Positions 45,200 to 54,919 are shown, counted from the stretch's first letter. The stretch is DNA of 64,000 nucleotides from Algoriphagus antarcticus (GCF_002150685.1 NZ_MSSW01000001.1:124001-188000); one strand, 5' to 3'. The notes: generated from the sequence alone by a model not told the origin. Numbers and translations: made by a program.

Positions 45200-45366
45200 T
45201 TTTGAGAAATGTCCTTAAAAGATTCATGAGAATTAACCTTCCCTTCTTTAATCTGATCTAGACCTTCCTCAACTTTCTCAATAAAAATAAGTCGCTCAAT
45301 TAATTCCTCAATATCAAACTCACAAGGCATCTCATTTAGTACTTGAATTGCTTTGTCCTTTTTCAT
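45193..45366 (-). CDS. Small antitoxin of the decayed ParE module
   Basis: 57 aa, short for gene callers but intact (MKKDKAIQVLNEMPCEFDIE, ELIERLIFIEKVEEGLDQIK, EGKVNSHESFKDISQKW). The pattern of a 20-residue helix, then EGLDQIKEGKVNSHE...KDISQKW, fits the small antitoxins that precede ParE/RelE toxins. It overlaps the dead toxin by seven bases. No DNA-binding domain is obvious. Confidence 0.75.
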   Translation of the reverse strand: MKKDKAIQVLNEMPCEFDIEELIERLIFIEKVEEGLDQIKEGKVNSHESFKDISQKW

Positions 45367-45428
45367 AAAACCCTATTTTTAAGCTTATTTACTCTAGATA
45401 TTAAACTTTGAGCAAGCTTGAAAGTTCC

Positions 45429-47111
45429 TCAATCCAAAAACCTCCAGCTCGCTTTGTGATCCTTTTTCAATGGATTACCAGTGACTTTGGCCCGTAAGAT
45501 TTCTACCGGCATTGCATTTTGGCTCATGACCAGGTCATGGTATTCTTTCTCAGTCATCTTACCAGAATTGACCACTTCATCTCTCAAGGCATAAAACTCT
45601 AACGCACCGATCATGTAGGCAATCTGGTATAATGGGCCATAACTACCCTCAAATGATCTCCGAACTTCTGCTTCTGCATTGGCGCGCTCATGGCCTACTT
45701 TATCCACCAATAGTTCGACACATTCCTGTGGAGTCATATTTTCAAGATGATAATTCAGTGAGAAAATAATCCGTGCACAGCGGTGCATCCTCCAGAAAAG
45801 CATTCCAACTTTATCCTTGGCATCTCTCGGGAAGTCTTTGTCCCACAGGATAAACTCCCAATATAACGCCCATCCTTCTGTCCAAAACGGAGTTCCAAAC
45901 ATTCGCCGATGAGTCATATTCCGCTGATTCATAAACTGCTGCAGATGATGACCTGGAATCAGTTCGTGCTGCACTGTCGCTCTGGAAAAATGCGGGTTGT
46001 TCCCACGCATACTCATCATCTTATCTTCATGGCTCATTTCGGATGTTGGGTAAGCAATCTGTATGGACTCGCCACCAAGAAAGAATGGGCTTATCCGCTG
46101 ACGCTCGGCAGAGATCATGATCGTTCTCCAAGTTTCTTTTGCCAAAGGCGGAACCGTGATCAGGTCGTTTGATTCCACATAGTCAGTCGCTTCTTCTGCC
46201 AAGCGGATTACTTCAGCTGGCCATTCACCCGCTGGAAAATAGGCTTCCTTCACCATTTCCAGTGCAGCCTTCCAATCGTCACCAAAACCCAGTTCATTCG
46301 ATGCTTTGAGCATTTCTTTCTCACACCAAGCAAACTGCTTTTCTGCTTCTGCGATCAATTCCTCTGGACTGTAAGCGATCATCTCAAAAGCCAATTGCTT
46401 TTCCAATGCATCTCTTCCTATCGGTCTTCCAATAATGCCACTTCCATCGTCTTTCACAGAATTGGTATAGTACTCACGAAGCGCTTTGGCATAGACTTTC
46501 ATACTCTCGTCAAGCTTTTTCCAAGGCTCTGGCATCCACCAAGTGAACATTGGGTCAAAGTCGTAATAATAGCCATATGCTTCTCCAGTCGCTTGACTCA
46601 TCGCTTCTACCGCACTTGCTGCTAGATCGGCTTTCTGCCAACTGTTGTATTTGGGCGTAGCAGACAAATTCTTCAATTGAGCATCTATTTGTTTTGCTAC
46701 ATCATTCCAAGTAGCTGCGAGTATTTGAGGTTCTGGCTTTTTGGCTCTGCGCCTTCCCTGATAAAACTCCTCCAACGGCTTAGAAAAAGCCAAAACTCCC
46801 GACACTCCATCAAATGATTTCTTTTCGATGGCCAGTTCAGCAAGTTCTTTTTCCAGGTAATTCCTGAATAAAACATAATCTATTTTCCCGTCCTCAGAGA
46901 GGGAATTGTAATTTACCTTACCCAGATTAGTAAGATACTCCTGATTGAACTTCTGAATTCTGGAAAAATATTCATCTGAAAGGGAGTTGGAATACAGTCT
47001 CCTCAAAGCTCCATAATCGGCCTGATAGGCCTGAATAGTTTGAGCTAATTCTGTCGAAAAGCCCAAAGTGGCGATAAAACAGAAAATCAGGAGTAAATAG
47101 ATTTTTTTCAT
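45429..47111 (-). CDS. Secreted DUF885 family zinc-peptidase-like protein
   Basis: 560 aa with a signal peptide (MKKIYLLLIFCFIATLGFST). DUF885 covers nearly the whole length. The gluzincin-like motif HELIPGHHLQQF sits near the middle of the C-terminal half and the downstream Glu lies in FWTEGWALYWE. DUF885 members are often annotated as periplasmic metallopeptidases. Substrate unknown. A single-gene unit. Confidence 0.85.
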   Translation of the reverse strand: MKKIYLLLIFCFIATLGFSTELAQTIQAYQADYGALRRLYSNSLSDEYFSRIQKFNQEYLTNLGKVNYNSLSEDGKIDYVLFRNYLEKELAELAIEKKSFDGVSGVLAFSKPLEEFYQGRRRAKKPEPQILAATWNDVAKQIDAQLKNLSATPKYNSWQKADLAASAVEAMSQATGEAYGYYYDFDPMFTWWMPEPWKKLDESMKVYAKALREYYTNSVKDDGSGIIGRPIGRDALEKQLAFEMIAYSPEELIAEAEKQFAWCEKEMLKASNELGFGDDWKAALEMVKEAYFPAGEWPAEVIRLAEEATDYVESNDLITVPPLAKETWRTIMISAERQRISPFFLGGESIQIAYPTSEMSHEDKMMSMRGNNPHFSRATVQHELIPGHHLQQFMNQRNMTHRRMFGTPFWTEGWALYWEFILWDKDFPRDAKDKVGMLFWRMHRCARIIFSLNYHLENMTPQECVELLVDKVGHERANAEAEVRRSFEGSYGPLYQIAYMIGALEFYALRDEVVNSGKMTEKEYHDLVMSQNAMPVEILRAKVTGNPLKKDHKASWRFLD

Positions 47112-47428
47112 AAGGCTCAGGAAAAGTGAAACCTTAAATTAAATCTTTTGCTCCTAAATCCTCAAAATCGTAACCTGATAGTAGCGCATCAATGCAATTC
47201 TTTGATCAGCGGTAAAATTTATTTTTAAGGAAAACGCGCAAATAATTTGTGGTCAATTACTTATCTTGACTGCGATCCGACATCAATACTTTTCTAGAAT
47301 TGAACCAGACAGCAATTTTTAAGAGGATTAGACTAAAGATTTACTATTTAATTTTTACCCGTTGTTCTTTCTTCTGACGGCAATTTTTTGGCCTGAGAAT
47401 GAGCAATACCACAACAACCCCTTTCATT

Positions 47429-48316
47429 ATGGAATTAAAGATTAACAATCTGTCAAAGACCTACCCAAACGGCGTAAGGGCTTTAAATGATGTATCGCTG
47501 AACGTACCTCAGGGAATGTTCGGCTTGCTTGGGCCAAACGGAGCAGGCAAATCCACCCTCATGCGGACTATCGCTACACTGCAGGACGCGGACAGCGGAA
47601 GTATTATGCTCGATGAGATCAATGTATTGGAAGATAAACAAGCTGTGAGAGAAAGGCTTGGCTATTTGCCTCAGGACTTTGGATTATATCCTCGAATCAA
47701 TGCCGAAGTAATGCTCGATCACATTGCTCAGATGAAAGGAATAGGCAAGAAATCAGAGCGAAAGGACTTGGTAGAAAGCCTGCTGCAAAAAGTGAATCTC
47801 TTCAAAGACCGCAAAAAAGGATTGGGTACTTTTTCAGGAGGAATGCGCCAGCGATTTGGAATCGCTCAGGCTTTGGTAGGCAGCCCTTCACTAATAATCG
47901 TGGATGAACCCACTGCCGGACTTGACCCTTCGGAAAGAAACAGATTTTACAATCTACTTTCAGAAATCGGAGAAAACACCATCGTAATTCTATCCACTCA
48001 TATCGTAGAGGATGTAAATACACTTTGCTCCAACATGGCAATCATCTGCCAGGGAGAAGTGCTCATGCAAGGCCAGCCTAAAGAAGGAATAGCCAAAGTA
48101 CAGGGGAAAATCTTCAAAAAAGCCATCAATAAAGATGAACTCGACAGCTACAGAAATGAATATCAAGTGATCTCCACCAAACTGATTGAAGGTCGTCTTA
48201 GCCTAAGAATAGAAAGTGATACTGATCCTGCGAATGGTTTTGAGGCAGTTCCAGCGGATCTGGAAGATGTCTATTTCAGTAATATTTCCAAAAAAGTAGA
48301 TCCTATTACCATCTAA
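47429..48316 (+). CDS. ABC transporter ATP-binding protein
   Basis: About 296 aa from the ATG at 47429 (MELKINNLSKTYPNG); an ATG ten codons upstream is possible. Walker A GPNGAGKSTLMR, Q-loop LPQDFGLYP, signature FSGGMRQRFGIAQAL, Walker B LIIVDEPTAGLDPSE, H-loop ILSTHIVEDV. The C-terminal ~80 residues are a sensor-like extension. It pairs with the permease gene ten bases downstream. Type: ABC-2 exporter. Confidence 0.92.
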   Translation: MELKINNLSKTYPNGVRALNDVSLNVPQGMFGLLGPNGAGKSTLMRTIATLQDADSGSIMLDEINVLEDKQAVRERLGYLPQDFGLYPRINAEVMLDHIAQMKGIGKKSERKDLVESLLQKVNLFKDRKKGLGTFSGGMRQRFGIAQALVGSPSLIIVDEPTAGLDPSERNRFYNLLSEIGENTIVILSTHIVEDVNTLCSNMAIICQGEVLMQGQPKEGIAKVQGKIFKKAINKDELDSYRNEYQVISTKLIEGRLSLRIESDTDPANGFEAVPADLEDVYFSNISKKVDPITI

Positions 48317-48326
48317 GCTTTCAGAT

Positions 48327-51300
48327 ATGTTTTTAGACATCTTCATTTTTGAGCTGAGATACCGGTTTAGTCGACCGGCTACTTATATCTACTTTGGACT
48401 ATTGCTGGTCGTAGCCACGCTGCTGATCGGGTTCGGAAATACTCCTGCTTCCGAAAAAGTTTATCATAATGCCCCTATCGTTATAGCCAATCTCCAGCTT
48501 TTGATTTCTCTTTTTGGAATCTTGATAGCCTCTGCTGTGATGGGAGTTCCGCTTTATCGGGATCTGGAGCACAAAACGGGTACCTTTCTCTTCAGTTATC
48601 CTATTTCCAAATTCGCCTATTTCATGGGTAGGTTTTGGGGGTCATTTGTCACACTTCTATTTATCTCCTTGGGGAGCTTAATTGGGATATTTCTTGGAAG
48701 TTTACTAGGCCCCCTCTTTGGCACTGATGCTTTGCGGTATGGGCCAAATGAACTGATGAACTACCTTCAGCCTTGGCTGACGCTGACGCTACCAAACTTA
48801 TGGTTTGCAGCAACTTTATTCTTTGCGTTGATTGTTTTCACCCGTAATATCAAATCGATTTACTCCGGCGGAATCGTAGTTTTCATCGCTTATTTGCTGG
48901 CAAATTTCCTTGCAAGTGATATCGAAAACAAAGACCTAGTCCAGCTCTTGGATCCATTTGGGCTGAATACTTTCAATTATCAAACGAGGTATTTGACACC
49001 TTTTGAGCAGAACAATTTTATTCTTCCCTTGACAGGAAATCTCCTGCTTAACAGATTGCTCTGGTCAGGAATCGGCTTGGTTTTTTTCATAGCTGCTTAC
49101 TTCCGATTTAGCTTTAGCTATTTCTTCAAAACTGTCCAGAAAAAAACTAAAAAGGAGGTAGAGAAGGCTTTTGTTCCAAATCTATCCCAGGTGATTTCCA
49201 AAGCCAGTTTTGCAGGAAACTATCAGTGGAAAAGCTTCCTAACACTCACAAAAATTGAAATTCAGAATATAACGAAAGATGTCTATTTCAGGTCAATTTT
49301 ACTGGGTGGAATGGTCTTTTTGATCTTGGATTTTTGGATAGGAAACACGCTTTATAGTGTACCGAATTTCCCATCCACTTCCTTCCTGATGGAATACAAG
49401 ACCTTTGATTACAATCTCTTCGTCTTCATCATCATTGTCTTTTTCACAGGAGAAACACTCCATAGAGACAAGGCTTCTGGATATTCGGTTATTAATGACA
49501 CTTTCCCGGTAAAAGACGGTGCGGTCATCGCTTCCAAGTTTTCCGGGATGGCATTTGTCTGCCTGCTATTGACAACACTTCCGATTATTGTTGGCATCAT
49601 CATACAGACGCTGAAGGGCTATTTCAATTATGACCTCGGGGTTTACTTGGTGGATAGCTACCTCATCTCCCTCCCAGATTACCTGCAAATGGTCATGCTG
49701 GTATTTGCAGTGCATCTATTAGTAAACAATAAATTCGCCGGACATGCGGCAGCGATTGGCGTTTGGGTTTCGATTATCATCCTGCGGGATTTTGCAGGAT
49801 ACGATTTCAACCTCTTCTTTTTCTCCTATAAGCCAGGCTATCGCTGGAGCGACATGAATGGCTTGGGACATTTCGGGGAACCTCTTTTCTGGTTCAATCT
49901 ATACTGGACAGCATTCGGAATCTTCCTGATCTTATTCTTCAGCATTTTCTTCAGCAGAGGAATGGACAATTCCTTGAAAAGTAGAATAAATACTGCAAAG
50001 AATAAACTTGGTAAAAAAACAGCGCTGGTTTCTTATGCATTTCTTCTAATAGCTATTTTATCCGGAGCATACATTTATAATTCCACGGTATATGTAAATA
50101 GCTATAGAACCAGCGATGAAGGCGAATTGAGACAAGTAGCTTATGAAAAGCAACTGAAGCATTATGAGTTTATACCGCAGCCTAAAATCACTAAGGTGAA
50201 CTTAAAGGCTGACCTTTATCCCTTGGAGCGAGATGCCTATTTCGAAGCAAAGGTGGAGCTAGTGAATAAAACTGACCTGCCGATAGATTCTGTGCATTTC
50301 AATAGTGGAAGCCTGACCTCATTTGAGGTTTTATACAATGATGCTGAGTTGCCTTATAGATTCCCGTTGGTTTATGAGCCAAGTAAATTTCAAATCTTTG
50401 GCAAAAAAGAACAAAAGGAATGGTACAAGATCACTGCACTTCCTAAAACTATGATGCCTGGTGACACGCTTGAGCTAGTCATCAAAAGCAAAGTAATCAA
50501 TGATGAGTTCCCAAATTCAGGCTTTGGAAGAGAGTTGGTTTATAATGGTTCTTTCATCGCAGGAGGCATGCCTGATATTGGTTATTCTTCTGAAAATGAG
50601 TTGGACAGCGACGAAAAACGAAGAGAATATGAGTTGACTGAGAAACCGGAAGATCTTCCACCTCATGATGATCCTTATGGAACAAACACCCTGCTTTTCT
50701 CCGATGAAGCCGATTTGATTCAGTTTGAAGCCACAGTAAGTACCATCCCAAGCCAGATCGCTATTGCGCCGGGGTACTTGCAAAAAGAGTGGGAAGAAGA
50801 AGGACGTCGTTATTTCCATTACATTCAAGACACGCCAATTCAATCATTTTTCTCAGTGCTATCTGCTGAATTCGAGGTTCTCAGGGATAAAACAAATTTG
50901 CCTAGTGGACAAGAAATTGATATAGAGATCTATTATCAAAAAGGTCACGAGTACAATCTGGATCGGTTTGTAAAGTCCTACAAAGATGGATTAACTTATT
51001 TCTCGGAAACCTATGGCCCGTTCCAATTCCGTCAAATGAGGATTTTGGAATTTCCGAGGTATGCTGGTTTTGCACAGTCATTTCCAAATACAGTGCCTTT
51101 TAGCGAGGACTTTGGTTGGGTAGCAGATTTCTCCGATCCTAATAGCTTTGACTATGTGTATTATGTGACTGCTCACGAACTTGCACATCAATGGTGGGGA
51201 CATCAGATTACTCCAAATTATACTCGTGGATCAAATTTGATCTCAGAGGCGTTGGCCGAATATTCTGCATTGGTACTTACTGAAAGAAAATATGGTAAAG

Positions 51301-51971
51301 AGAATATGAGGCGCTTCCTGAAAGATGAACTAGACGGTTATCTGCGTGGAAGATCCAGCGAGAGCAAAAAGGAAAATGTCTTTATCAACACAAATCGATC
51401 CTACCAATGGTATCAAAAGGGGAGTTTGATTTTATACGGTTTGAGGGATTTGATCGGAGAAGAAGCGATAGATAGCGCTTTATATAATTTCAATGCTGAA
51501 TTTGGCTTGAAGCTTACACCTCCATTCCCTGGAAGCGCTGATCTATATAGACATCTGAATGCACACACGCCAGACAGCCTAAAGTATTATCTAGATGATA
51601 CTTGGAACAAAATCACACTCTATGATAATAAAGCCGAAGAAGTGACGGCAACAAAAATTTCCGATGGAGAATATGATGTAACTATCAAATTGAGGTCTCA
51701 AAAACTCTATGCTGACTCTGCAGGAAAAGAATCTGATGCGTCATATGAGGGTGATTATATCGACGTAGGTATCTTCGCAGCAGATGACAAGGACGAGAAT
51801 GGAAAAGACCGAGTTAATCCTCTTTTTGTCCAGAAATACAAACTCAAGCCTGGTGAGACCACCCTTACTATCAGGGTGAAAGGAGAACCTGCTAAAGCTG
51901 GAATTGATCCTTACAATAAATTGATAGATCGAATTCCTGACGATAATTCGACTAGTGTGGAAGTCGAATAA
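48327..51971 (+). CDS. ABC-2 permease fused to M1-family aminopeptidase
   Basis: 1214 aa. The first ~590 residues carry about twelve membrane helices in two ABC-2 sets (YIYFGLLLVVATLLIGFG, ILIASAVMGVPLYRDLEHKT, FLILDFWIGNTLYSVPNF, VIASKFSGMAFVCLLLTTLP). The rest is an extracytoplasmic M1 metallopeptidase with HELAHQWWGH near residue 950 and its Glu in ISEALAEYSALVLTER. The fusion is a known Bacteroidota arrangement, with the ATPase encoded just upstream. It may couple peptide export or sensing with cleavage; the substrate is unknown. Confidence 0.92.
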   Translation: MFLDIFIFELRYRFSRPATYIYFGLLLVVATLLIGFGNTPASEKVYHNAPIVIANLQLLISLFGILIASAVMGVPLYRDLEHKTGTFLFSYPISKFAYFMGRFWGSFVTLLFISLGSLIGIFLGSLLGPLFGTDALRYGPNELMNYLQPWLTLTLPNLWFAATLFFALIVFTRNIKSIYSGGIVVFIAYLLANFLASDIENKDLVQLLDPFGLNTFNYQTRYLTPFEQNNFILPLTGNLLLNRLLWSGIGLVFFIAAYFRFSFSYFFKTVQKKTKKEVEKAFVPNLSQVISKASFAGNYQWKSFLTLTKIEIQNITKDVYFRSILLGGMVFLILDFWIGNTLYSVPNFPSTSFLMEYKTFDYNLFVFIIIVFFTGETLHRDKASGYSVINDTFPVKDGAVIASKFSGMAFVCLLLTTLPIIVGIIIQTLKGYFNYDLGVYLVDSYLISLPDYLQMVMLVFAVHLLVNNKFAGHAAAIGVWVSIIILRDFAGYDFNLFFFSYKPGYRWSDMNGLGHFGEPLFWFNLYWTAFGIFLILFFSIFFSRGMDNSLKSRINTAKNKLGKKTALVSYAFLLIAILSGAYIYNSTVYVNSYRTSDEGELRQVAYEKQLKHYEFIPQPKITKVNLKADLYPLERDAYFEAKVELVNKTDLPIDSVHFNSGSLTSFEVLYNDAELPYRFPLVYEPSKFQIFGKKEQKEWYKITALPKTMMPGDTLELVIKSKVINDEFPNSGFGRELVYNGSFIAGGMPDIGYSSENELDSDEKRREYELTEKPEDLPPHDDPYGTNTLLFSDEADLIQFEATVSTIPSQIAIAPGYLQKEWEEEGRRYFHYIQDTPIQSFFSVLSAEFEVLRDKTNLPSGQEIDIEIYYQKGHEYNLDRFVKSYKDGLTYFSETYGPFQFRQMRILEFPRYAGFAQSFPNTVPFSEDFGWVADFSDPNSFDYVYYVTAHELAHQWWGHQITPNYTRGSNLISEALAEYSALVLTERKYGKENMRRFLKDELDGYLRGRSSESKKENVFINTNRSYQWYQKGSLILYGLRDLIGEEAIDSALYNFNAEFGLKLTPPFPGSADLYRHLNAHTPDSLKYYLDDTWNKITLYDNKAEEVTATKISDGEYDVTIKLRSQKLYADSAGKESDASYEGDYIDVGIFAADDKDENGKDRVNPLFVQKYKLKPGETTLTIRVKGEPAKAGIDPYNKLIDRIPDDNSTSVEVE

Positions 51972-51974
51972 ACC

Positions 51975-52000
51975 CAAAAGCTCCTCGGAGCTTTTGTTTT
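51975..52000 (+). terminator. Terminator of the ABC/M1 operon
   Basis: CAAAAGCTC / GAGCTTTTG stem with a four-base loop and T-run. Confidence 0.85.
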
Positions 52001-52030
52001 GAATCTTGTATTGTTGAACTTTGAAATAAC

Positions 52031-52332
52031 ATGAGCGACAAACCCAAACCATATTTCATAAAAGAATCTTTTGGGACGTGGACTTCGAAAATCTTGACTA
52101 CGACAAGAAAGCCAAATTCGTCATCGAACGTGTTTTTGAGCGGGGCGATGTACCGGATATCCGTAATTGTAGGAGGTACTATGGAGATGAAAAAGTATCA
52201 GAAGTATTGCTGAATGCGAAATTTCTACCTGAAATAAGAATGTATCTCGCTGCCGCCGTGATCGACAGACCTTTAGAAGATTTCAGATGCTACAAACTCA
52301 GACAGTCAAACCCAGGACTTTTTCCTTACTGA
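52031..52332 (+). pseudogene. DUF6922-like antitoxin partner of AbiEii, possibly frameshifted near its start
   Basis: From GTG 52078 an 84-residue frame reads DFENLDYDKKAKFVIERVFE, RGDVPDIRNCRRYYGDEKVS, LLNAKFLPEIRMYLAAAVID, RCYKLRQSNPGLFPY, typical of the small partner of AbiEii toxins in Bacteroidota. Upstream in the same frame IFHKRIFWDV continues without an ATG, while ATG 52031 (MSDKPKP) is one base out of phase. Removing one base near 52048 would give MSDKPKPIFHKRIFWDVDFE. Either GTG is the real start or the gene is broken. Confidence 0.7.
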
Positions 52333-52939
52333 AATCCCTAATGAAAATCCCGGAGCTGGAAAGTTTCGGATTGGTAGGTGGAACAGCACATTCCTTAAAG
52401 TTTGGCCATAGAATTTCTGTGGATTTGGATCTTTTTTCCAACTCTGACTTCTTAAACTTAGATATCGAAAAGGCACTAAATAGAGAGTTTGGTTCTTCTT
52501 TCATCATGGAGGAGGTTCCAAAGGACTTCGGAATTTTTTGTTACCTGGAAGATGTGAAAGTTGATATCGTTCGTCATCCTCATCCTTTGATTGGAGCCAA
52601 AGAGACTATTGACGACATCCGGTTTTTCTCTAATCAGGACATTATGGCCATGAAACTCAGGCAGTTTTAGGCCGTGCGAAAAAAAAGGATTTTTGGGACA
52701 TCGCCGAGCTTCTGAAACATTACGCTGTCAGAGATTTTATCAACGCCCACAAGAAAAAATACAGCACTCAGAACCTTTTGATCTCAGTACCTCAGGTAAT
52801 GACCTACTTTTCTGATGCTGACGAGGATGAAAATCCAGTAAGTTTGAAAGGGCAAACCTGGGCTAAAATTCAAAAAATCATTCAAAGCGAGGTTTCGGAA
52901 TTTCTTTCAAAAAAAGGTCACCTGCACAATTGCAGGTGA
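52287..52939 (+). pseudogene. AbiEii-family nucleotidyltransferase toxin with one frameshift
   Basis: The first 127 codons give the nucleotidyltransferase domain (FGLVGGTAHSLKFGHRISVD, LDLFSNSDFLNLDI) with the GG...H and DLDLF motifs. The frame stops at 52668-52670 (KLRQF). One base missing near 52656 restores KLQAVLGRAKKKDFWDIAEL and runs on through LKHYAVRDFINAHKKKYSTQ to a TGA at 52937-52939 inside the terminator hairpin. The rest of the gene is clean, so the lesion is recent. Its start overlaps the partner gene by 46 bp. Confidence 0.85.
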
Positions 52940-52947
52940 CCTTTTTT
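52909..52947. terminator. Bidirectional terminator
   Basis: GGTCACCTGCA / TGCAGGTGACC, 11-bp perfect stem with CAAT loop, A-run before and T-run after. It includes the stop of the AbiEii remnant. Confidence 0.92.
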
Positions 52948-52962
52948 AATTTACGAAACTGC

Positions 52963-53172
52963 CTATTTTCTCTTTCGCAACAGAGCAACCAGTATTAAAA
53001 CAAATATTGCTCCACCTACTATCCATGCCCATGGCTGTTGATACCATTCCTCTTTCCCGATATTAACATCGATATCCAATCCGCCATCTTGCGCAAATGC
53101 CGCGGCTGAAAAGAACATAGTCAATAGAAATGAAAATAAACTCAGCGAGTACTTTTTCAATTGATTTTTCAT
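52963..53172 (-). CDS. Small single-span membrane protein
   Basis: 69 aa. Signal peptide (SLFSFLLTMFFSAAAFA), a short acidic part (DGGLDIDVNIGKEEWYQQP), and a C-terminal helix (AWIVGGAIFVLILVALL) with KRK. Thirteen bases after the outer-membrane protein gene and probably in the same operon. Function unknown. Confidence 0.7.
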   Translation of the reverse strand: MKNQLKKYSLSLFSFLLTMFFSAAAFAQDGGLDIDVNIGKEEWYQQPWAWIVGGAIFVLILVALLRKRK

Positions 53173-53185
53173 GGGTTGTTAGTTT

Positions 53186-53719
53186 TTATTTGAATCTAAT
53201 ATTATAAGTCGCAGCCACACCGATAGTCTGAATATCAGCTGCAGGGTCTGAAGTAAATACCTGATTATAGAAAGCAAATATATTCCAGTCGTAATTGTGA
53301 TAACCTACTTGAGGTCTGATATAAAAACCTCCATCACTCAATATATCCCCTGTCAAAAAGGTGTATCCGACATCAGTACCCACGAAGAACCCTGATGGCT
53401 CAGGATAATATCTCAGCATCAATCCTAGTGGAATTGCACCGAAGTCTTGAGTACCTGCGACGTCCGAATTCTTAAAATATTTGGTATAACCTGAGACCGC
53501 ACCAAGCCCAAAATTATCTGTTCTCATAAATTGACCAGCTACTTCGAACCCAAAAGCGAATGAAGAATAGTCACCTATATCTCCTACAGGAACTCCCAGG
53601 TTAAGACCTAGTTTCAGCCAAGAATTGTCATCGTTGATATCTTCAATCTCGCGTGTTGTCTGTGCGAAAGCGGCAAAAACGGCCATCATTAAAGTCACTG
53701 ATAAGATTATTTTTTTCAT
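53186..53719 (-). CDS. Outer-membrane beta-barrel protein
   Basis: 177 aa with a signal peptide (MKKIILSVTLMMAVFAAFAQ). The mature part has alternating strands (LKLGLNLGVPVGDIGDYSSF, FGFEVAGQFMRTDNFGLGAV, YTFLTGDILSDGGFYIRPQV) ending with VAATYNIRFK, a C-terminal barrel strand. It resembles the OmpA/PorT-like eight-stranded barrels. Ligand unknown. Confidence 0.75.
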   Translation of the reverse strand: MKKIILSVTLMMAVFAAFAQTTREIEDINDDNSWLKLGLNLGVPVGDIGDYSSFAFGFEVAGQFMRTDNFGLGAVSGYTKYFKNSDVAGTQDFGAIPLGLMLRYYPEPSGFFVGTDVGYTFLTGDILSDGGFYIRPQVGYHNYDWNIFAFYNQVFTSDPAADIQTIGVAATYNIRFK

Positions 53720-53921
53720 AGTTAGTTTGTTTTCGACTTTATAGCCAAAGCAGATGCCACGAGCGGTTGCAACTAAATTGAAAATCTATTAATCTCTAGT
53801 ATAAAGGCTTTTAACAGATCTTCACATCTATAAATAAAGAGAGAAAAGCAGAAAACAAAAAAGTATCCCCTCCCGATATTGGGGAATTTTGTTCTCATGC
53901 AAGCCATTCCTGCGCTTTTCA

Positions 53922-54788
53922 TTATTCCAGTTTACGCCAGTCTTTGGGTGTCATTTCTGTAAGACTTTTGAAAGTTTTATTGAAATGCGATAAGGTTTGA
54001 AAACCCACTTTATACGAAATCTCCGAGATACTCTTATCAGTCTCCAGAAGTAGCTTCTTGGCTTCTGTAATTCTCAACTGCTGGACATATTGAGTAAAAG
54101 TCCTTCTCGTCCTGAGCTTAAAAAATCTGCAAAATGCCTCTTTGCTCATATATGCCTGCTCGGCCACTTCCTCTAAGCTGATCTGTCTAGTGCTATTGTC
54201 CAATATAAATCTCATCACCTGATCCATTCGCCGACCATCCCTTTCAGTCATCGATCGCATTACTGGAATCTGATTTAGTGCAACCAAATCATCAGAATTA
54301 AAGTCCAAAAGCGATAAAATATGAATGCAATGGCTAAGCCTTGTAAGGCCTGAATAATCTCCAAATCGATAAACCACCTTCGCTATTTCATCCTTAGTAT
54401 CTCCGATGATTTTAAAAGATCCTGTAATTTTTTCATTCAGATGAGTGAGTTCAAAAAAATCTTCTACCTCCGCAAAAGCTTTACTCACTGCCTTAAAATC
54501 AAAAAAAATGGTGTTTCCTCCAATCTTGAGGTCGCTTTCCTCCTGGAAATAATCAGCATCACTGCGAAAAACATGCGGGATGCTCTCAGCCAATAAATAC
54601 ATATCTCCTTGCTCAAACCTCCCAACATAATCGCCAACTAGAAGTTGACCCCTACCTTCTACAATGAGGGTTAATTGGGCTTGAGGGTGCAGATGAAGGT
54701 TGTTGTAGAAATGCTTTCCCCTATCTTCCTGATACTGAATAAACGTATTTTCAGACTTGGGAATCTGAAAGGAAATCACTTTACTCAT
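53922..54788 (-). CDS. AraC-family regulator of hydroxyproline catabolism
   Basis: 288 aa. An N-terminal cupin sensor (HFYNNLHLHPQAQLTLIVEG, GQLLVGDYVGRFEQGDMYLL) and a C-terminal double AraC helix-turn-helix (ISLEEVAEQAYMSKEAFCRF, ISEISYKVGFQTLSHFNKTF). It is divergent from the hydroxyproline genes and is probably their activator in response to a hydroxyproline-pathway compound (inference from position). Confidence 0.85.
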   Translation of the reverse strand: MSKVISFQIPKSENTFIQYQEDRGKHFYNNLHLHPQAQLTLIVEGRGQLLVGDYVGRFEQGDMYLLAESIPHVFRSDADYFQEESDLKIGGNTIFFDFKAVSKAFAEVEDFFELTHLNEKITGSFKIIGDTKDEIAKVVYRFGDYSGLTRLSHCIHILSLLDFNSDDLVALNQIPVMRSMTERDGRRMDQVMRFILDNSTRQISLEEVAEQAYMSKEAFCRFFKLRTRRTFTQYVQQLRITEAKKLLLETDKSISEISYKVGFQTLSHFNKTFKSLTEMTPKDWRKLE

Positions 54789-54919
54789 AAGTTAAAATAG
54801 GCTTAGATTATATAATATTTTCAATTTTAAAGAATTATTAGTCAATATTGAGTCATTATTTATTAAATGAAAACTTTCCTTCGCCAAATCCATCAACTAA
54901 TTTTGAGAGAAAAAACACT

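Noticed and set aside
47399..47428. Upstream ATG as the ABC ATPase start
   Set aside because: The extra ten residues (SNTTTTPF) are not family-like; the start at 47429 aligns with the conserved first strand.
52078..52332. Frameshift in the DUF6922-like gene as certain
   Set aside because: GTG at 52078 could be a genuine start, so it is listed as possible rather than proven.
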